A stretch of DNA of 64,000 nucleotides from JAVBLW01 sp031553215 (GCA_031553215.1 JAVBLW010000003.1:62001-126000); one strand, 5' to 3'; positions 1 through 10,617 are shown, counted from the first letter of the stretch. Program-made: numbers and translations. Notes: a model not told the origin generated them from the sequence alone.

Positions 1-1535
1 TCTTCAATTATGGTATCATATCCATTTGGCAATAATTTAATAAACTTGTCAGCATTTGCTAATTTAGCAGCTGATATTATTTCTTCATCGGTTGCATCAA
101 GTTTACCAAAACGGATATTATCTTTGATTGAACCAGTAAATAAATTAGTATCTTGTAGTACGACACCCATAGCTCTTCTTAAATCAGGTTTTTTAATTTT
201 GTTGATATTTATTCCATCGATACGAATTTTTCCGTCTTGAATATCATAGAAACGATTTACTAGATTAGTGATAGTTGTTTTTCCTGCTCCTGTAGCTCCA
301 ACGAAGGCGATCTTTTGACCAGGTTTAGCATATAGAGAAACATTATGAAGAATAATTTTATTCTCATTATATCCAAAGTCAACGTCAAAGAATCTAACAT
401 CACCTGTCACTTTTGTAAGAGAAGTGGTCCCATCATGGTGAGGATGTTTCCAAGCCCAAGTTCCAGTTTCTTCAGGAGTTTCAACTAATTGATTATTAGA
501 ATCGTAATTTGCGTTGATAAGAGTAACATATCCCTCATCAAATTCGATTTCTTCATCAAGCATATTAAATATTCTTGATGCTCCAGCTCCAGCCATAACA
601 ATAGAATTTAATTGTTGTGAGACTTGTGCAACTGGATTAGTTACTTGTCTTAACAATATAAGGAAGGCGGCTAGAGAACCTAATGATAAAGCGGAAGGAT
701 TATTAATTGCAAACATTGATCCAAATATTAATACTAGAACATACGATATGATTCCTATATTCATTAGTAATGGCATAGCTATATTAGCGATTTTATTAGC
801 CTTTGTTCCACTTTCAAATAAACTATCATTAATTACATTAAAAGCTTCAATAGTTTCTTCTTCGTGATTAAATACTTTAATTACTTTTTGACCATTTATC
901 ATTTCGTTAATATATCCATTTAATTTACCAATGTCACTTTGTTGTTTCTTAAAATATTTACTACTTTTATTTTTAATTTTTGCCATTGAAAATAACATAA
1001 CAATTAATAGAATAAAAGTTATAAGTGTTAAATAAATATGAATAGTAAACATTGTAACAAATACTCCTATAACTCCAACAGTAGTACTTAAAACTTGAGG
1101 TAAACTTTGTGAAATCATTTGACGAAGAGTATCTATATCATTTGTAAATCTACTCATTATATTACCATGACTATTTTTATCGAAGAATCTTATTGGTAAA
1201 GATTCCATATGAGTAAATAGTTCATCACGAAGTAATTTTAACGTATTTTGAGTTATATACATCATTAATTTTGTATAAATAGTTAAAGAAATTAAAGAAA
1301 TTGCATAAACAACTACCATTAAGAGGATAAATTTATACATTTCAGATAAATTTGTATCTTTTGTACCAAGAAGAGGTTCTACATATTTATCTATTAGTGT
1401 AGAAGTCATTAAAGTACCTTTGATTGTTAATACGGAAGTTAATATAATTCCCAAAATTGAAATAATGCATTTCGCTTTGTTATGTACGAAAACATATTTT
1501 ATTAAACGTAATAATTGGCTATCTTGTTTAGGCAT
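1..1535 (-). CDS. ABC exporter subunit, TMD-NBD fusion (partial, C-terminus outside window)
   Basis: The open frame runs from an ATG at 1533-1535 off the left edge, giving 511 codons of a family usually about 600 residues. A six-helix exporter domain fills roughly residues 15-320. The nucleotide-binding domain follows with Walker A GATGAGKTT and Q-loop VVLQDTNLF; the LSGGQ signature and Walker B lie outside the window. Between the two domains sits an extra stretch containing GTWAWKHPH, which I recall from one clade of clostridial-type heterodimeric exporters. The start overlaps the stop of the upstream ABC gene by 8 bp, with AAAAGGAG just before it, so the two are translationally coupled. It probably pairs with that subunit as a multidrug or lipid exporter (BmrCD/LmrCD type). 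The substrate cannot be read from sequence. Confidence 0.9.
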   Translation of the reverse strand, partial: MPKQDSQLLRLIKYVFVHNKAKCIISILGIILTSVLTIKGTLMTSTLIDKYVEPLLGTKDTNLSEMYKFILLMVVVYAISLISLTIYTKLMMYITQNTLKLLRDELFTHMESLPIRFFDKNSHGNIMSRFTNDIDTLRQMISQSLPQVLSTTVGVIGVFVTMFTIHIYLTLITFILLIVMLFSMAKIKNKSSKYFKKQQSDIGKLNGYINEMINGQKVIKVFNHEEETIEAFNVINDSLFESGTKANKIANIAMPLLMNIGIISYVLVLIFGSMFAINNPSALSLGSLAAFLILLRQVTNPVAQVSQQLNSIVMAGAGASRIFNMLDEEIEFDEGYVTLINANYDSNNQLVETPEETGTWAWKHPHHDGTTSLTKVTGDVRFFDVDFGYNENKIILHNVSLYAKPGQKIAFVGATGAGKTTITNLVNRFYDIQDGKIRIDGININKIKKPDLRRAMGVVLQDTNLFTGSIKDNIRFGKLDATDEEIISAAKLANADKFIKLLPNGYDTIIE

Positions 1536-3255
1536 TGTTATCAACTCCTTTTACTTGAGACTCATATATTTCACGGTAAATTTCATTTGATATTAATAGT
1601 GAATTATGAGTGCCAACTCCATTGATCTTTCCATCTTCTAAAACTATTATTTGATCAGAGTCTTCAATGGAAGAAATTCTTTGTGCAACAATAATTTTAG
1701 TTACATCAGGAATGTCTTTTATGAATGCATTTCTAATTAAAGCATCAGTTTTTGTATCAACAGCTGAAGTAGAATCATCTAAAATTAATATCTTAGGAGT
1801 TTTTAATAGGGCTCTTGCAATACAAAGACGTTGACGTTGACCACCACTAACATTTGTACCACCTTGATCGATTATAGTATCAAATTTATCAGGCAAAGCC
1901 ATAACAAAGTCATATGCTTGAGCTAATTTACAAGCCTTTATAATGTCTTCATCCGTTGCGTTTTTATTTCCCCAAAGAAGGTTTTCTTTAATAGGTCCGC
2001 TGAATAAAATATTTTTTTGTAAAACAACGGCAACATTATCACGTAAAGTTTTTATATCATAGTTTTTTATTGGTGTATTTGCAATTGTTATTTCGCCATT
2101 TGATACATCATATAATCTAGAAAGAAGGTTAACAAATGAAGATTTAGAACTTCCAGTTCCACCTAAAATACCGATAGTTTGACCAGATTTTATATCAAAA
2201 TTTATATTTTCTAAAACCATTTTTTCTTCTACGTATCCAAAAGAAACATTATTAAATGAAATAGATCCATCAGCAACATTCATTATAGGATTTTCAATGT
2301 TCTTAATATTACTTTCTTCATTAAGCACTTCCATAATACGTATGCAACTAGGTTTTGCCATTGAGAACATTACAAGTACCATAGATAAATTCATTAAATT
2401 CATTAATATTTGAAAGATATAAGTATAAAAGCTTAACATATTTCCTGTACTTAATTCGCCTAAAATAACAAATTTGGCACCAAAAAGAGAAACTAAAATA
2501 ATACATGCATAAACCGTAAATTGTAATATTGGACCATTCCATGTAATTAGTCTTTCAGCTTTTAAGGCAAAATTGCGTAATTGACCACTTTCGTTTTTAA
2601 ATTTATTAATTTGTTCATCCTCACGAACAAATGATTTTACTGTACGAATTCCTCTAAGATTCTCTCCAACTATTAAATTTACATCATCATACTTTTTGAA
2701 TAATTTTCTAAAGTTTGGCATTGCATATTTTATTATTAATAGTAAAGCAGCTCCTAAGAAAGGAATCGCAGCTGCAAAAACCAATGATAATTTTAAATTT
2801 ATTGAAACTGTAGCGACAAAAGCAAAAATTATCATAAATGGTGCACGAACCATTATTCTAATAAGCATTTGAAAAGCTAATTGCACATTGGAAACATCAG
2901 TAGTTAATCTTGTAACTAAACTAGAATTTGAAAAGTTATCAATATTAGCAAAAGAATATGTTTGAATTTTACTAAACATATCTTTACGTAAATTTTTTGC
3001 AAATCCTGCACTTGCCTTAGCTGCACAATTACCAGCTAAAATACCAAAAACAAGTGAAAATGCAGCAATTAAAAGCATTATTCCACCCATCTTATAAATA
3101 TAACTCATGTCACTTTTCTTTACACCATTATCAATGACCATTGCCATTGTAAATGGAATAAGAACGTCTAATATAACCTCAATTGCGACGAATACAGGTG
3201 AAAGAATTGAGTCTTTTTTATATTCGCGAATACTCTTTGATAAAGTTTTAAGCAT
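1528..3255 (-). CDS. ABC exporter subunit with degenerate ATP site
   Basis: This half-transporter has about 575 residues: an exporter membrane domain (roughly 10-310) and a nucleotide-binding domain. Walker A reads GGTGSSKSS (Ser where a Gly is usual), the signature is VSGGQRQRL, and Walker B is ILILDDSTSAVD, with Asp replacing the catalytic Glu. Loss of that Glu in one partner is characteristic of heterodimeric exporters such as BmrC/LmrC, so the downstream partner probably supplies the catalytic site. I chose the ATG at 3253-3255 because AGAGG lies 7 bases upstream; an in-frame ATG at 3279 lacks a ribosome site and overlaps the MarR stop. It lies 13 bp after the MarR gene, in one operon. 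Confidence 0.9.
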   Translation of the reverse strand: MLKTLSKSIREYKKDSILSPVFVAIEVILDVLIPFTMAMVIDNGVKKSDMSYIYKMGGIMLLIAAFSLVFGILAGNCAAKASAGFAKNLRKDMFSKIQTYSFANIDNFSNSSLVTRLTTDVSNVQLAFQMLIRIMVRAPFMIIFAFVATVSINLKLSLVFAAAIPFLGAALLLIIKYAMPNFRKLFKKYDDVNLIVGENLRGIRTVKSFVREDEQINKFKNESGQLRNFALKAERLITWNGPILQFTVYACIILVSLFGAKFVILGELSTGNMLSFYTYIFQILMNLMNLSMVLVMFSMAKPSCIRIMEVLNEESNIKNIENPIMNVADGSISFNNVSFGYVEEKMVLENINFDIKSGQTIGILGGTGSSKSSFVNLLSRLYDVSNGEITIANTPIKNYDIKTLRDNVAVVLQKNILFSGPIKENLLWGNKNATDEDIIKACKLAQAYDFVMALPDKFDTIIDQGGTNVSGGQRQRLCIARALLKTPKILILDDSTSAVDTKTDALIRNAFIKDIPDVTKIIVAQRISSIEDSDQIIVLEDGKINGVGTHNSLLISNEIYREIYESQVKGVDNNA

Positions 3256-3268
3256 AGTAAACCTCTTT

Positions 3269-3688
3269 TCACTTAACATTATTTATCATTCTATCAATTA
3301 CAGTAAATAATACTTCAGATTCATGATTAGATACATTCAATAATAGTAAATCATCAATCATATCTAATTCAACTTTTACCTGTTTAAGTAAATCTAATCC
3401 AGGACTTGTAATTTTTACTTCTTTATGTCTTGCATCAACGCCAGAAATACGTTCAATTAAATGACGTTTTTCTAAATTATTAAGAATCAAGGATACAGAA
3501 CCTTTAGTAGAATGAAAATCATCACATAAATTTTTTTGATAAACTTTATTAGTTTGATTTCTTTCTAGATACATTAAAAAACGTGATTGTTCCATTGTAA
3601 TGTTATATTTTTGTAGATTTTGATCAATCCTTGTTTTTATTAGTTTTGATAAGATAGAAATTTTTTTTCCAAGTGGTTCTTTAACCAT
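3269..3688 (-). CDS. MarR-family transcriptional regulator
   Basis: A 139-residue winged-helix regulator. The DNA-binding region contains FHSTKGSVSLILNNLEKRHLIER followed by the wing SGVDARHKEVKIT, the usual MarR pattern. The start is the ATG at 3688 (MVKEPLGKK) with CGAGGT upstream; a TTG further out (3715) lies inside the operator and is unlikely. It is the first gene of an operon with the ABC exporter pair, the arrangement in which a MarR protein represses its own promoter and the pump until a ligand releases it. The ligand is unknown. Confidence 0.88.
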   Translation of the reverse strand: MVKEPLGKKISILSKLIKTRIDQNLQKYNITMEQSRFLMYLERNQTNKVYQKNLCDDFHSTKGSVSLILNNLEKRHLIERISGVDARHKEVKITSPGLDLLKQVKVELDMIDDLLLLNVSNHESEVLFTVIDRMINNVK

Positions 3689-3703
3689 AAAAATACCTCG
3701 ATA

Positions 3704-3717
3704 GTTTGAATTCAAAC
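3704..3717. promoter_or_regulatory. Palindromic operator for the MarR regulator
   Basis: GTTTGAATTCAAAC is a perfect 14-bp palindrome lying 16 bp before the marR-type start codon. Its size and place fit a MarR dimer site overlapping the transcription start. Binding is inferred, not shown. Confidence 0.55.
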
Positions 3718-3874
3718 CAATTATAACGCTAATTTTTTATATGTCAATAAGCAAAAAAATAGATTTTCTATGAAAACAGTTTCATAAAGGAAATTATTCG
3801 TTGAAATTCTATCTTTTTGGTGTATATTATCAAAAATTGTTGTATAATAGATGGTATGATTTAGGAGTGAGAAG

Positions 3875-4936
3875 ATGAAGAGTACAATTTTAATTATTGA
3901 GGATAGTCAAGAAAATATTGATGGATTAAGATCAATGTTAGAAGACGATTATGAGATTTTTGTTGGTATTAATGGAAGCAAAGCCATGAATATCTTAAAT
4001 AATATAATTCCAGATATTATATTACTTGATATTGGATTACCTGATATTAATGGATTTAATTTATTACAAATGATTAGAAAAATAAAAAAATGTGAAAACG
4101 TGCCTGTTATATTTATAACTGGAGAAAAAGATGAATTAGATGAAAAATATGGTTTAGAATTAGGAGCCTCTGATTATATCCGAAAACCATATGTTCCAAG
4201 TGTTTTAAAAATAAAAATCAAAAATAATATTGAAAATAAATTATACAAAGAAAATTTGGAAAAGATAGTTGAGCAAAGAACTATTGAATTAGCTAAATCT
4301 CGCGAAATGGTAATAATGGGAATGTCATTATTGGCAGAAACTAGAGATAAAGAAACCGGTTCACATATTCAAAAAATAAAATTATATACTGAAGTATTGG
4401 TAGATAAAATTAATGAATTGAGACCTGACTTAATGTCAAAAGAATATCGTAATGAAGTTATTTTATATTCTGTTCTTCATGATATTGGGAAGGTTGGTAT
4501 TTCGGATTTAATCTTATTAAAACCAGGGAAATTAACTGATGATGAGTATAACATAATGAAATCTCATACCATTTTGGGTAGTGAGGTATTAAGAAAAACA
4601 GAAGAAATATTTGGAGATAATTATTCATCTTTAGATATTGCTTTGGAGATTGCTGAATCACATCATGAAAAATATGATGGAAGTGGTTATCCATATGGTT
4701 TGAAAGGTGAGAATATTCCCTTATCTGCTAGAATTGTGGCATTAGCGGATATCTACGATGCCCTTACAAGTAATAGACCGTATAAACAAGCTTTTACCCA
4801 TGAAGAAGCAAAAAAAATTATTTTGCTTGGTGATGGAAGAACGATGCCAAATCATTTTGATCCATTGGTACTAGAAGCGTTTAAAGAAGCTGAGAGTACT
4901 TTTAAAAATATAGTAAAAAATTTTGAGGTGAATTAA
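3875..4936 (+). CDS. Response regulator with HD-GYP c-di-GMP phosphodiesterase domain
   Basis: 353 residues. The receiver domain (1-125) has the acidic pocket IIEDS, phospho-acceptor DIILLDIGLPD and conserved Lys in IRKPY. A short coiled linker leads to an HD-GYP domain (about 150-345) with the hallmark HDIGK, a SHHEKYDGSGYP segment (GYP motif) and LADIYDALTS. These residues bind the metal centre that hydrolyses c-di-GMP to pGpG or GMP. AGGAGTGAGAAG precedes the ATG. The large hybrid kinase starts immediately after the stop codon, so the two very likely form one signalling pathway in which phosphorylation controls c-di-GMP breakdown. Confidence 0.95.
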   Translation: MKSTILIIEDSQENIDGLRSMLEDDYEIFVGINGSKAMNILNNIIPDIILLDIGLPDINGFNLLQMIRKIKKCENVPVIFITGEKDELDEKYGLELGASDYIRKPYVPSVLKIKIKNNIENKLYKENLEKIVEQRTIELAKSREMVIMGMSLLAETRDKETGSHIQKIKLYTEVLVDKINELRPDLMSKEYRNEVILYSVLHDIGKVGISDLILLKPGKLTDDEYNIMKSHTILGSEVLRKTEEIFGDNYSSLDIALEIAESHHEKYDGSGYPYGLKGENIPLSARIVALADIYDALTSNRPYKQAFTHEEAKKIILLGDGRTMPNHFDPLVLEAFKEAESTFKNIVKNFEVN

Positions 4937-7900
4937 TTGAAAAAGAGAATATTTTTTGTTATTAATTTAATAGCAATATTCTTAGCTTTTTTTGCTTGTA
5001 TCAAAGGTGTAGAAGCTGATAAAACCGAAAGAGAAACACTTACTGTTTGTGTTAGTGAAGAAGACAGTATGGCAACAGATAAAATATTAAGATATGCACT
5101 TAATAATTTAGGATATAATGTTTCTATAACAAGTGCAAAAATGACTACAGCAATGATGAGTGTAAATAACGGCACATACGATATACTCGCTGTTCAATGT
5201 TTATCACCAACCTTAGCTGCACAGTACCAAAAACTTATAAAAGTAGAAGAAAGTATTGAAAAAGTAGCTTTCACTTATTATGGATTAAAAGATAAAGCAA
5301 TTCCTGATTCATTGAATTGGAATTCTATTCTTGATTATGAGATTGGATGCGAATACGAAAGACCGTATATAGAAGAAAAAGTTGAAAATATTTCTGTAAA
5401 AAGATATAAATCAAAACAATTATTAATGAATGGTTTGCTAGATAATGATTTCGAATTAGCCATAATTCCAATAGTATCGAATGCACATTTTTATATGAAT
5501 AGTCTTATTGAAGCAAAAGGTGTAATTGAAGAAGTAGAAGTTTTTTCATATGTTAATTCTTCTCATAGAGATTTAGTTGATGATTTAGAAAATGAATATA
5601 GAGCAATGAAAGAAAATGGGATACTAGATTCTATTATAGATGGTTCTTATACAGAAGAAGATAATCAACTTATTGTTTTAAATCTTACTTCATATGATTC
5701 ACAGTATGAAACAGTAAAAGTTACTGAAGAGGCAATGAAAAATGTTTTATCAAAGGAAGAAAATATAAGAATTTATACAATGTATTTGAATGCAAATAAT
5801 AGTGATGATATGACAGTTAGAAATAAAATGAAAATTGACACATTACGTTCTGACTTTGGTACAAGATTACCTGATGTTGTAGTTGCTTCAAATAGGTATG
5901 CACTCCAATTTATTAAGGATTATTATCATATTATTTTTAATGAGGTTCCTATTATTTATACAGGTGTTGGGGAAATAGAGTCTTCTGGATTTGATGATTT
6001 CATATATATTAAACAAGAAATTGAAGTTGAAGCAGTTATAGATTTAGCAATAAAACTATTTCCGAATACTACTGGATTTTTCATTCTAAATGATTATATG
6101 TTAGATGGTAAAGAATGGCGTAGAATAATAGAAGAAAAGACAGTTAAGTATCAAAGTAAATATAATATAACCTATAATAGCAGTGGTAATATCGATGATT
6201 TAATAGAAGAACTTAAAAATTTGGATAAAAACACAATTATTTTATCAGGATTGTATACTAGTAGTACAACGAATAGGTTTTTAGTTGGGGAACAATTAAT
6301 AAATTATATAAGAAAAAATTATCATAATCCCGTTATGAGTTGGAATTTGTCAGGGTTAACATCTGATGAAGTAGGTGGCAAGTATATAGATCAAAACAAA
6401 ATTGGGGAATATATTGCAAATATTATATTAAATATTAAAAAAACATCCTTAAATGAACTTGATATAATAAGCTCATATGACCTAAATACTTGGGAATTTA
6501 ATTACGATTTATTAAAAAAATATTCCATAAGTGTGAAAAGTCTTCCATCAGGTTCTAAAATCATTAATCCTAAGTTAGGTTTAAAAGATGCAAATCCAAC
6601 TGCATATTATTTATTACTTTCTACGATTGGTACATTATCTGTTGGGGTTATTATAGCCGTATATTTCGTTATTTACGCAAATGTCAAAAATAGAAAGATA
6701 TTAAGAGTACAAAAATCATTAGTTGATGCAGAGGAAATAATAAAAAAAGAGCGAGAAATCAATATTGTTAAAGAAAGATTTAATACAATTGTAAAGGATG
6801 CACCAGTTGCCTTTGTAATAGCCGATAAAACCGGAAAAATAATTCAAACGAATGATTATGCTGCTAATAAAATTGGTTTTAAAATAGGTGCCAATGTTAT
6901 CGATTACGATAGTGAGAAGGAAAGTCATTTAGAAAATTTATCAAAATTAAGAGATTCCGGGAATATATCCGATGTGTTGGTTGATTATCTTACTTCTTCA
7001 GGAAGTACAGAAAAATATCTAATCAATATAAAGAGATTTGAGGACGAAAGTGAAATAAATTATATTGTTTGGGGAATTAATGTAGAGGAATTAAATAATC
7101 AAAGAATCGCTTTATTACAAGCTCAAAAGAACTTAACGGAAATTATTGATTTACTTCCATGGCCAATGGCAATTGTTGATCCAATAACTAAAAAAATGAT
7201 ATATATTAATGAAATATATAAATATAAATTCACCAATGTAAAAGTTATGGAAAATTTCTATTCAATATTTCCTGACTACCAATCTAATGGGGAATCTAGT
7301 ATAGAAAAAGTGGAGAGATTTATAGAAAAATTGTATTCATCAAAGGAAGCAAGTTCTGAAGAAATAGAACATATTGTTAATGATAAAATTGTTACAATGA
7401 AATGCTATGGTACAAACATTTTGTATGACGGGAAAGCTGCTATTTCAGTTGTATTAGATGACATAGAAGCACAAAAACAACAAGAATTGTTATTAACAAA
7501 GGCTGCTCTAAAAGAAAAAGAGGCAAATCAAATGAAGAGCAAATTTATTATGAATATGTCTCATGAAATACGAACGCCTATGAATGCAATTATTGGCATA
7601 AGCGATGTACAACTTTTAAAGTCAAATCCTAATGAAATTCAAGATGCTTTTAGAAAAATAAATCTTTCTTCTAAATTACTATTAAATATCATCAATGATA
7701 TTTTAGATTTCTCAAAAATAGAAGCTGATAAATTAGAAGTTGTAGATATTGAATTTAATCTAGAAGATATTATTTCAAATGCATTATTAACATCTTCACA
7801 AAAAATAGGTAATAAAAAGGTAGAAATGCTACTTGATATGGATACAAGTTTACCACGCCGATTAAGTGGAGATGAAACAAGAGTTTGGCAAGTAATAAAA

Positions 7901-9667
7901 AATATTCTTGATAATTCTGCAAAGTTTACTGAAAAAGGTAGAGTTGTTTTAAAGGTTTCTAGAATAGAATCTGAAGATTGCAAGATTTTATTTGAAATTA
8001 CTGATACTGGAAAAGGTATGTCGAAAGAGGAATTGGAAAGAATTTTTAAACCATTTGAGCAATTTGGAAGTAAAATTTCTAAAGCAAATGGTACGGGACT
8101 TGGTATGTCAATAACCAAGCATTTAATTGAATTAATGAACGGAAGTATTGATATTGAAAGTGAAATTGGTAAAGGAACTACAACAAGGATAATTATACCA
8201 TTTAGAGAAATAACAATAGAAAAAATCATTGATTTTGATGAAATAAAAGTTCTAGAGGATAAAAATATCCTAATTATTGATGACGATGAAGTTGCTAGTA
8301 CAATAATGGATGTTCTTCTTACAAATGCAGGAGCGAAACCAACAGTATTAAATTATGCATCTAAAGTTATAGATAAAATAAAAACTGACTTTGCTGCCAA
8401 TAAAACGTATGATTTAATATTAATTGATTATATGTTAGATGAGGGAACAGGAATAGATCTTGCTAGAGAACTTAACAAATATATAGGGGAAAATACAAAG
8501 TTATTGATGGTTTCAAATTATGTAAAGAATATGAATAATTTGGATTTATCTTTATTTAAAGAAATAATAGATAAACCATTTGTTCCTACTCAGTTCTTAA
8601 ATACAATCAACCGTGCATTATCAATAAATAAGATTATCATTCCGAAAAATAAAAATCAATATGTTTTCCCTAATGCAAATATTCTAGTTTTTGAGGATAA
8701 CTATATAAATCAAGGTGTAATCATAGATATATTAGAGTATTTTAAAGTAAATGTCGATATTGCTGAAAATGGAGTAATAGGATTAGAAAAGGCTAAAAAT
8801 AATAAATATGATTTAATACTAATGGATATTTTAATGCCAATAATGGATGGACATGAGGCAACTAAAAACATTCGTAGCCATCAAGATATAAATCAGAATA
8901 CGCCAATTATTGCAATGACTGCTAACACCATGAAATCAGAAATGGATTTATGCTTGGAAGAAGGAATGAATGGTTATGTTTCTAAACCTATTAATATAGA
9001 CAAACTATATGAGTATTTAGTTACATATTTACCTTCAGAAATTAATCCCAATTTAGACTCTGATACTGAGATTGAATTATCTCCTGAATTCATTTTATTA
9101 AAAAATCATGGTATAGAAGTTGTATCTGGAATAAATCGTTTTGGAAATAAAATGGAACAGTATAAAAACTCCTTAATTAAGTTCTCAAATAGAATGATAA
9201 AAGAAATTGATGAAAAGGTTTATGTATTTAAAGACACCGAGGAAAAAGAATTGGCCTCATACATTCATGCCTTAAAAGGTGTAACAGGAAATTTATCGAT
9301 GAAAGAGATTCATCAAAAATTAATCAATTTTGAAAAGAATCTAAGAGAGCAAATTATTAATTATGATGAATATAATTTTATTATAAAAAATATAAAAGAA
9401 TTATGTATTTCGATATTAAATATATTCAATAATGAAGATAATTCAAAAGAATTAGGAGATAGAAATGAACTAGAAGTATATTTTGAATCTCTAAAAAAAT
9501 ATTTGAATTTGGCTCATGCAAAAGAAGTTGATAAATATGTGGATTTAATAAAGTCTAAATCATGGAAGACATATAATGAAATTATTAACAAGATTCTACA
9601 TGAAATAGATAGCTATGATTATGATTCTGCAATTATAATTATTGATCAATTTTTACAAAAGAAATAA
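4937..9667 (+). CDS. Hybrid sensor histidine kinase with two extracytoplasmic binding-protein domains
   Basis: 1576 residues, TTG start six bases after GAGGTG and directly after the upstream stop. A signal peptide (1-27) is followed by an extracellular solute-binding-like domain (about 33-235) and a second periplasmic-binding-like domain (about 260-530, resembling ABC-type substrate-binding proteins). One membrane helix lies near 565-590. Then come two PAS-like domains (about 630-835), HisKA with MSHEIRTPMNAIIG (His near 876), an ATPase domain (DNSAKFTEKG, DTGKGM, GTGLGMS), two receivers (from about 1109 and 1245; the second has LILMDILMPIMDG) and a C-terminal Hpt domain (YIHALKGVTGN, His near 1444). 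This is a complete internal phosphorelay. The likely output is the HD-GYP regulator upstream. The ligand is unknown. Confidence 0.93.
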   Translation: MKKRIFFVINLIAIFLAFFACIKGVEADKTERETLTVCVSEEDSMATDKILRYALNNLGYNVSITSAKMTTAMMSVNNGTYDILAVQCLSPTLAAQYQKLIKVEESIEKVAFTYYGLKDKAIPDSLNWNSILDYEIGCEYERPYIEEKVENISVKRYKSKQLLMNGLLDNDFELAIIPIVSNAHFYMNSLIEAKGVIEEVEVFSYVNSSHRDLVDDLENEYRAMKENGILDSIIDGSYTEEDNQLIVLNLTSYDSQYETVKVTEEAMKNVLSKEENIRIYTMYLNANNSDDMTVRNKMKIDTLRSDFGTRLPDVVVASNRYALQFIKDYYHIIFNEVPIIYTGVGEIESSGFDDFIYIKQEIEVEAVIDLAIKLFPNTTGFFILNDYMLDGKEWRRIIEEKTVKYQSKYNITYNSSGNIDDLIEELKNLDKNTIILSGLYTSSTTNRFLVGEQLINYIRKNYHNPVMSWNLSGLTSDEVGGKYIDQNKIGEYIANIILNIKKTSLNELDIISSYDLNTWEFNYDLLKKYSISVKSLPSGSKIINPKLGLKDANPTAYYLLLSTIGTLSVGVIIAVYFVIYANVKNRKILRVQKSLVDAEEIIKKEREINIVKERFNTIVKDAPVAFVIADKTGKIIQTNDYAANKIGFKIGANVIDYDSEKESHLENLSKLRDSGNISDVLVDYLTSSGSTEKYLINIKRFEDESEINYIVWGINVEELNNQRIALLQAQKNLTEIIDLLPWPMAIVDPITKKMIYINEIYKYKFTNVKVMENFYSIFPDYQSNGESSIEKVERFIEKLYSSKEASSEEIEHIVNDKIVTMKCYGTNILYDGKAAISVVLDDIEAQKQQELLLTKAALKEKEANQMKSKFIMNMSHEIRTPMNAIIGISDVQLLKSNPNEIQDAFRKINLSSKLLLNIINDILDFSKIEADKLEVVDIEFNLEDIISNALLTSSQKIGNKKVEMLLDMDTSLPRRLSGDETRVWQVIKNILDNSAKFTEKGRVVLKVSRIESEDCKILFEITDTGKGMSKEELERIFKPFEQFGSKISKANGTGLGMSITKHLIELMNGSIDIESEIGKGTTTRIIIPFREITIEKIIDFDEIKVLEDKNILIIDDDEVASTIMDVLLTNAGAKPTVLNYASKVIDKIKTDFAANKTYDLILIDYMLDEGTGIDLARELNKYIGENTKLLMVSNYVKNMNNLDLSLFKEIIDKPFVPTQFLNTINRALSINKIIIPKNKNQYVFPNANILVFEDNYINQGVIIDILEYFKVNVDIAENGVIGLEKAKNNKYDLILMDILMPIMDGHEATKNIRSHQDINQNTPIIAMTANTMKSEMDLCLEEGMNGYVSKPINIDKLYEYLVTYLPSEINPNLDSDTEIELSPEFILLKNHGIEVVSGINRFGNKMEQYKNSLIKFSNRMIKEIDEKVYVFKDTEEKELASYIHALKGVTGNLSMKEIHQKLINFEKNLREQIINYDEYNFIIKNIKELCISILNIFNNEDNSKELGDRNELEVYFESLKKYLNLAHAKEVDKYVDLIKSKSWKTYNEIINKILHEIDSYDYDSAIIIIDQFLQKK

Positions 9668-9678
9668 ATTAGTATAAT

Positions 9679-9704
9679 AAAACCCATCGATTTGATGGGT
9701 TTTA
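9679..9704. terminator. Bidirectional terminator between convergent genes
   Basis: AAAACCCATC, a 5-base loop and GATGGGTTTT form an A/T-flanked hairpin serving both the kinase (+) and the dehydrogenase (-). Confidence 0.85.
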
Positions 9705-9716
9705 TTATTTATATTA

Positions 9717-10475
9717 CTAAAATTTTCTATCATTTTGTATTTTATAAGTAAGTTTTAATAGTAATCTTTTGGGGATGAATTTTGTACCAAAGACAATAAA
9801 TTTACTTTGAAAATCAGGTAGAATTATGGATTTACCTTTAAACATTTTTTTTATAGCAACAAAAGCTACTTTCTCGGAAGATGTCAATTTAGTTTTGAAT
9901 TTAACATCAGCAATTTTTTCAAATTCTGTTTTTGTTGGACCTGGACATAAGGTAGAAATAGTTACTTTACTTTTTTCCTTTTTTAATTCATAGCGTATTG
10001 CTTCACTTAGATTTCTTACATATGATTTAGTTGCATAATAAGTAGCCATTTTTGGTCCAGGCATAAAAGAAGCAACACTAGCAACATTTAATATATATCC
10101 ATGATTCCTTTCCTTGAAAATAGTTAGATATTTTTTTGTGAATATATGAAGTGCTTTGATATTTACATCTATCATTGCTAGTTCTTTTTCTAATGGGATA
10201 TCAATAAAATCATCACAATATCCAAATCCTGCATTATTAATTAATATATCGATGTCATTATATTTATTAACCAAATAATCAATATTTTCAGTTATAGAAA
10301 CATCAAAAGGTTCTACATCTACATTAATATTATAATTTTTTTTTAATTTTTCTTTTAGATCAAGCAATTTATTTTCTCTTCTTGCAACTATTACCAAATC
10401 AATTTTTCTTTTTGCTAGTTCGCATGCAATACTATATCCAATTCCTGAACTTGCACCTGTAATTAAAGCTTTCAT
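9717..10475 (-). CDS. Short-chain dehydrogenase/reductase
   Basis: 252 residues of a classical SDR. The NAD(P)-binding TGASSGIG motif is at residues 6-13, NNAG is near 87-90, and the catalytic Ser/Tyr-xxx-Lys set is visible (VASVAS and YYATKSY). Basic residues after the second strand (ARRENK) favour NADP(H). The start has AGGTGATG upstream. The C-terminal part resembles the DltE/YqjQ-type SDR group. It stands alone, convergent with the kinase gene, so its substrate cannot be inferred. Confidence 0.92.
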   Translation of the reverse strand: MKALITGASSGIGYSIACELAKRKIDLVIVARRENKLLDLKEKLKKNYNINVDVEPFDVSITENIDYLVNKYNDIDILINNAGFGYCDDFIDIPLEKELAMIDVNIKALHIFTKKYLTIFKERNHGYILNVASVASFMPGPKMATYYATKSYVRNLSEAIRYELKKEKSKVTISTLCPGPTKTEFEKIADVKFKTKLTSSEKVAFVAIKKMFKGKSIILPDFQSKFIVFGTKFIPKRLLLKLTYKIQNDRKF

Positions 10476-10617
10476 AACATCACCTACATTTATTATATCA
10501 ATAAAAATGAAATTTACTGATATTTTTTTATATCTGTAATATCAAATTATAAATATGCGGTTTACTTATAGATAAAAAAGTAGTAAAATATGGGTATATG
10601 AAAAGGAGAATGATATT

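Noticed and set aside
1..240. Forward frame at the left edge
   Set aside because: Antisense to the ABC nucleotide-binding domain, which has clear motifs on the other strand.
7639..8229. 196-residue antisense frame inside the hybrid kinase gene
   Set aside because: It is opposite the conserved HisKA/ATPase region and lacks a ribosome site.
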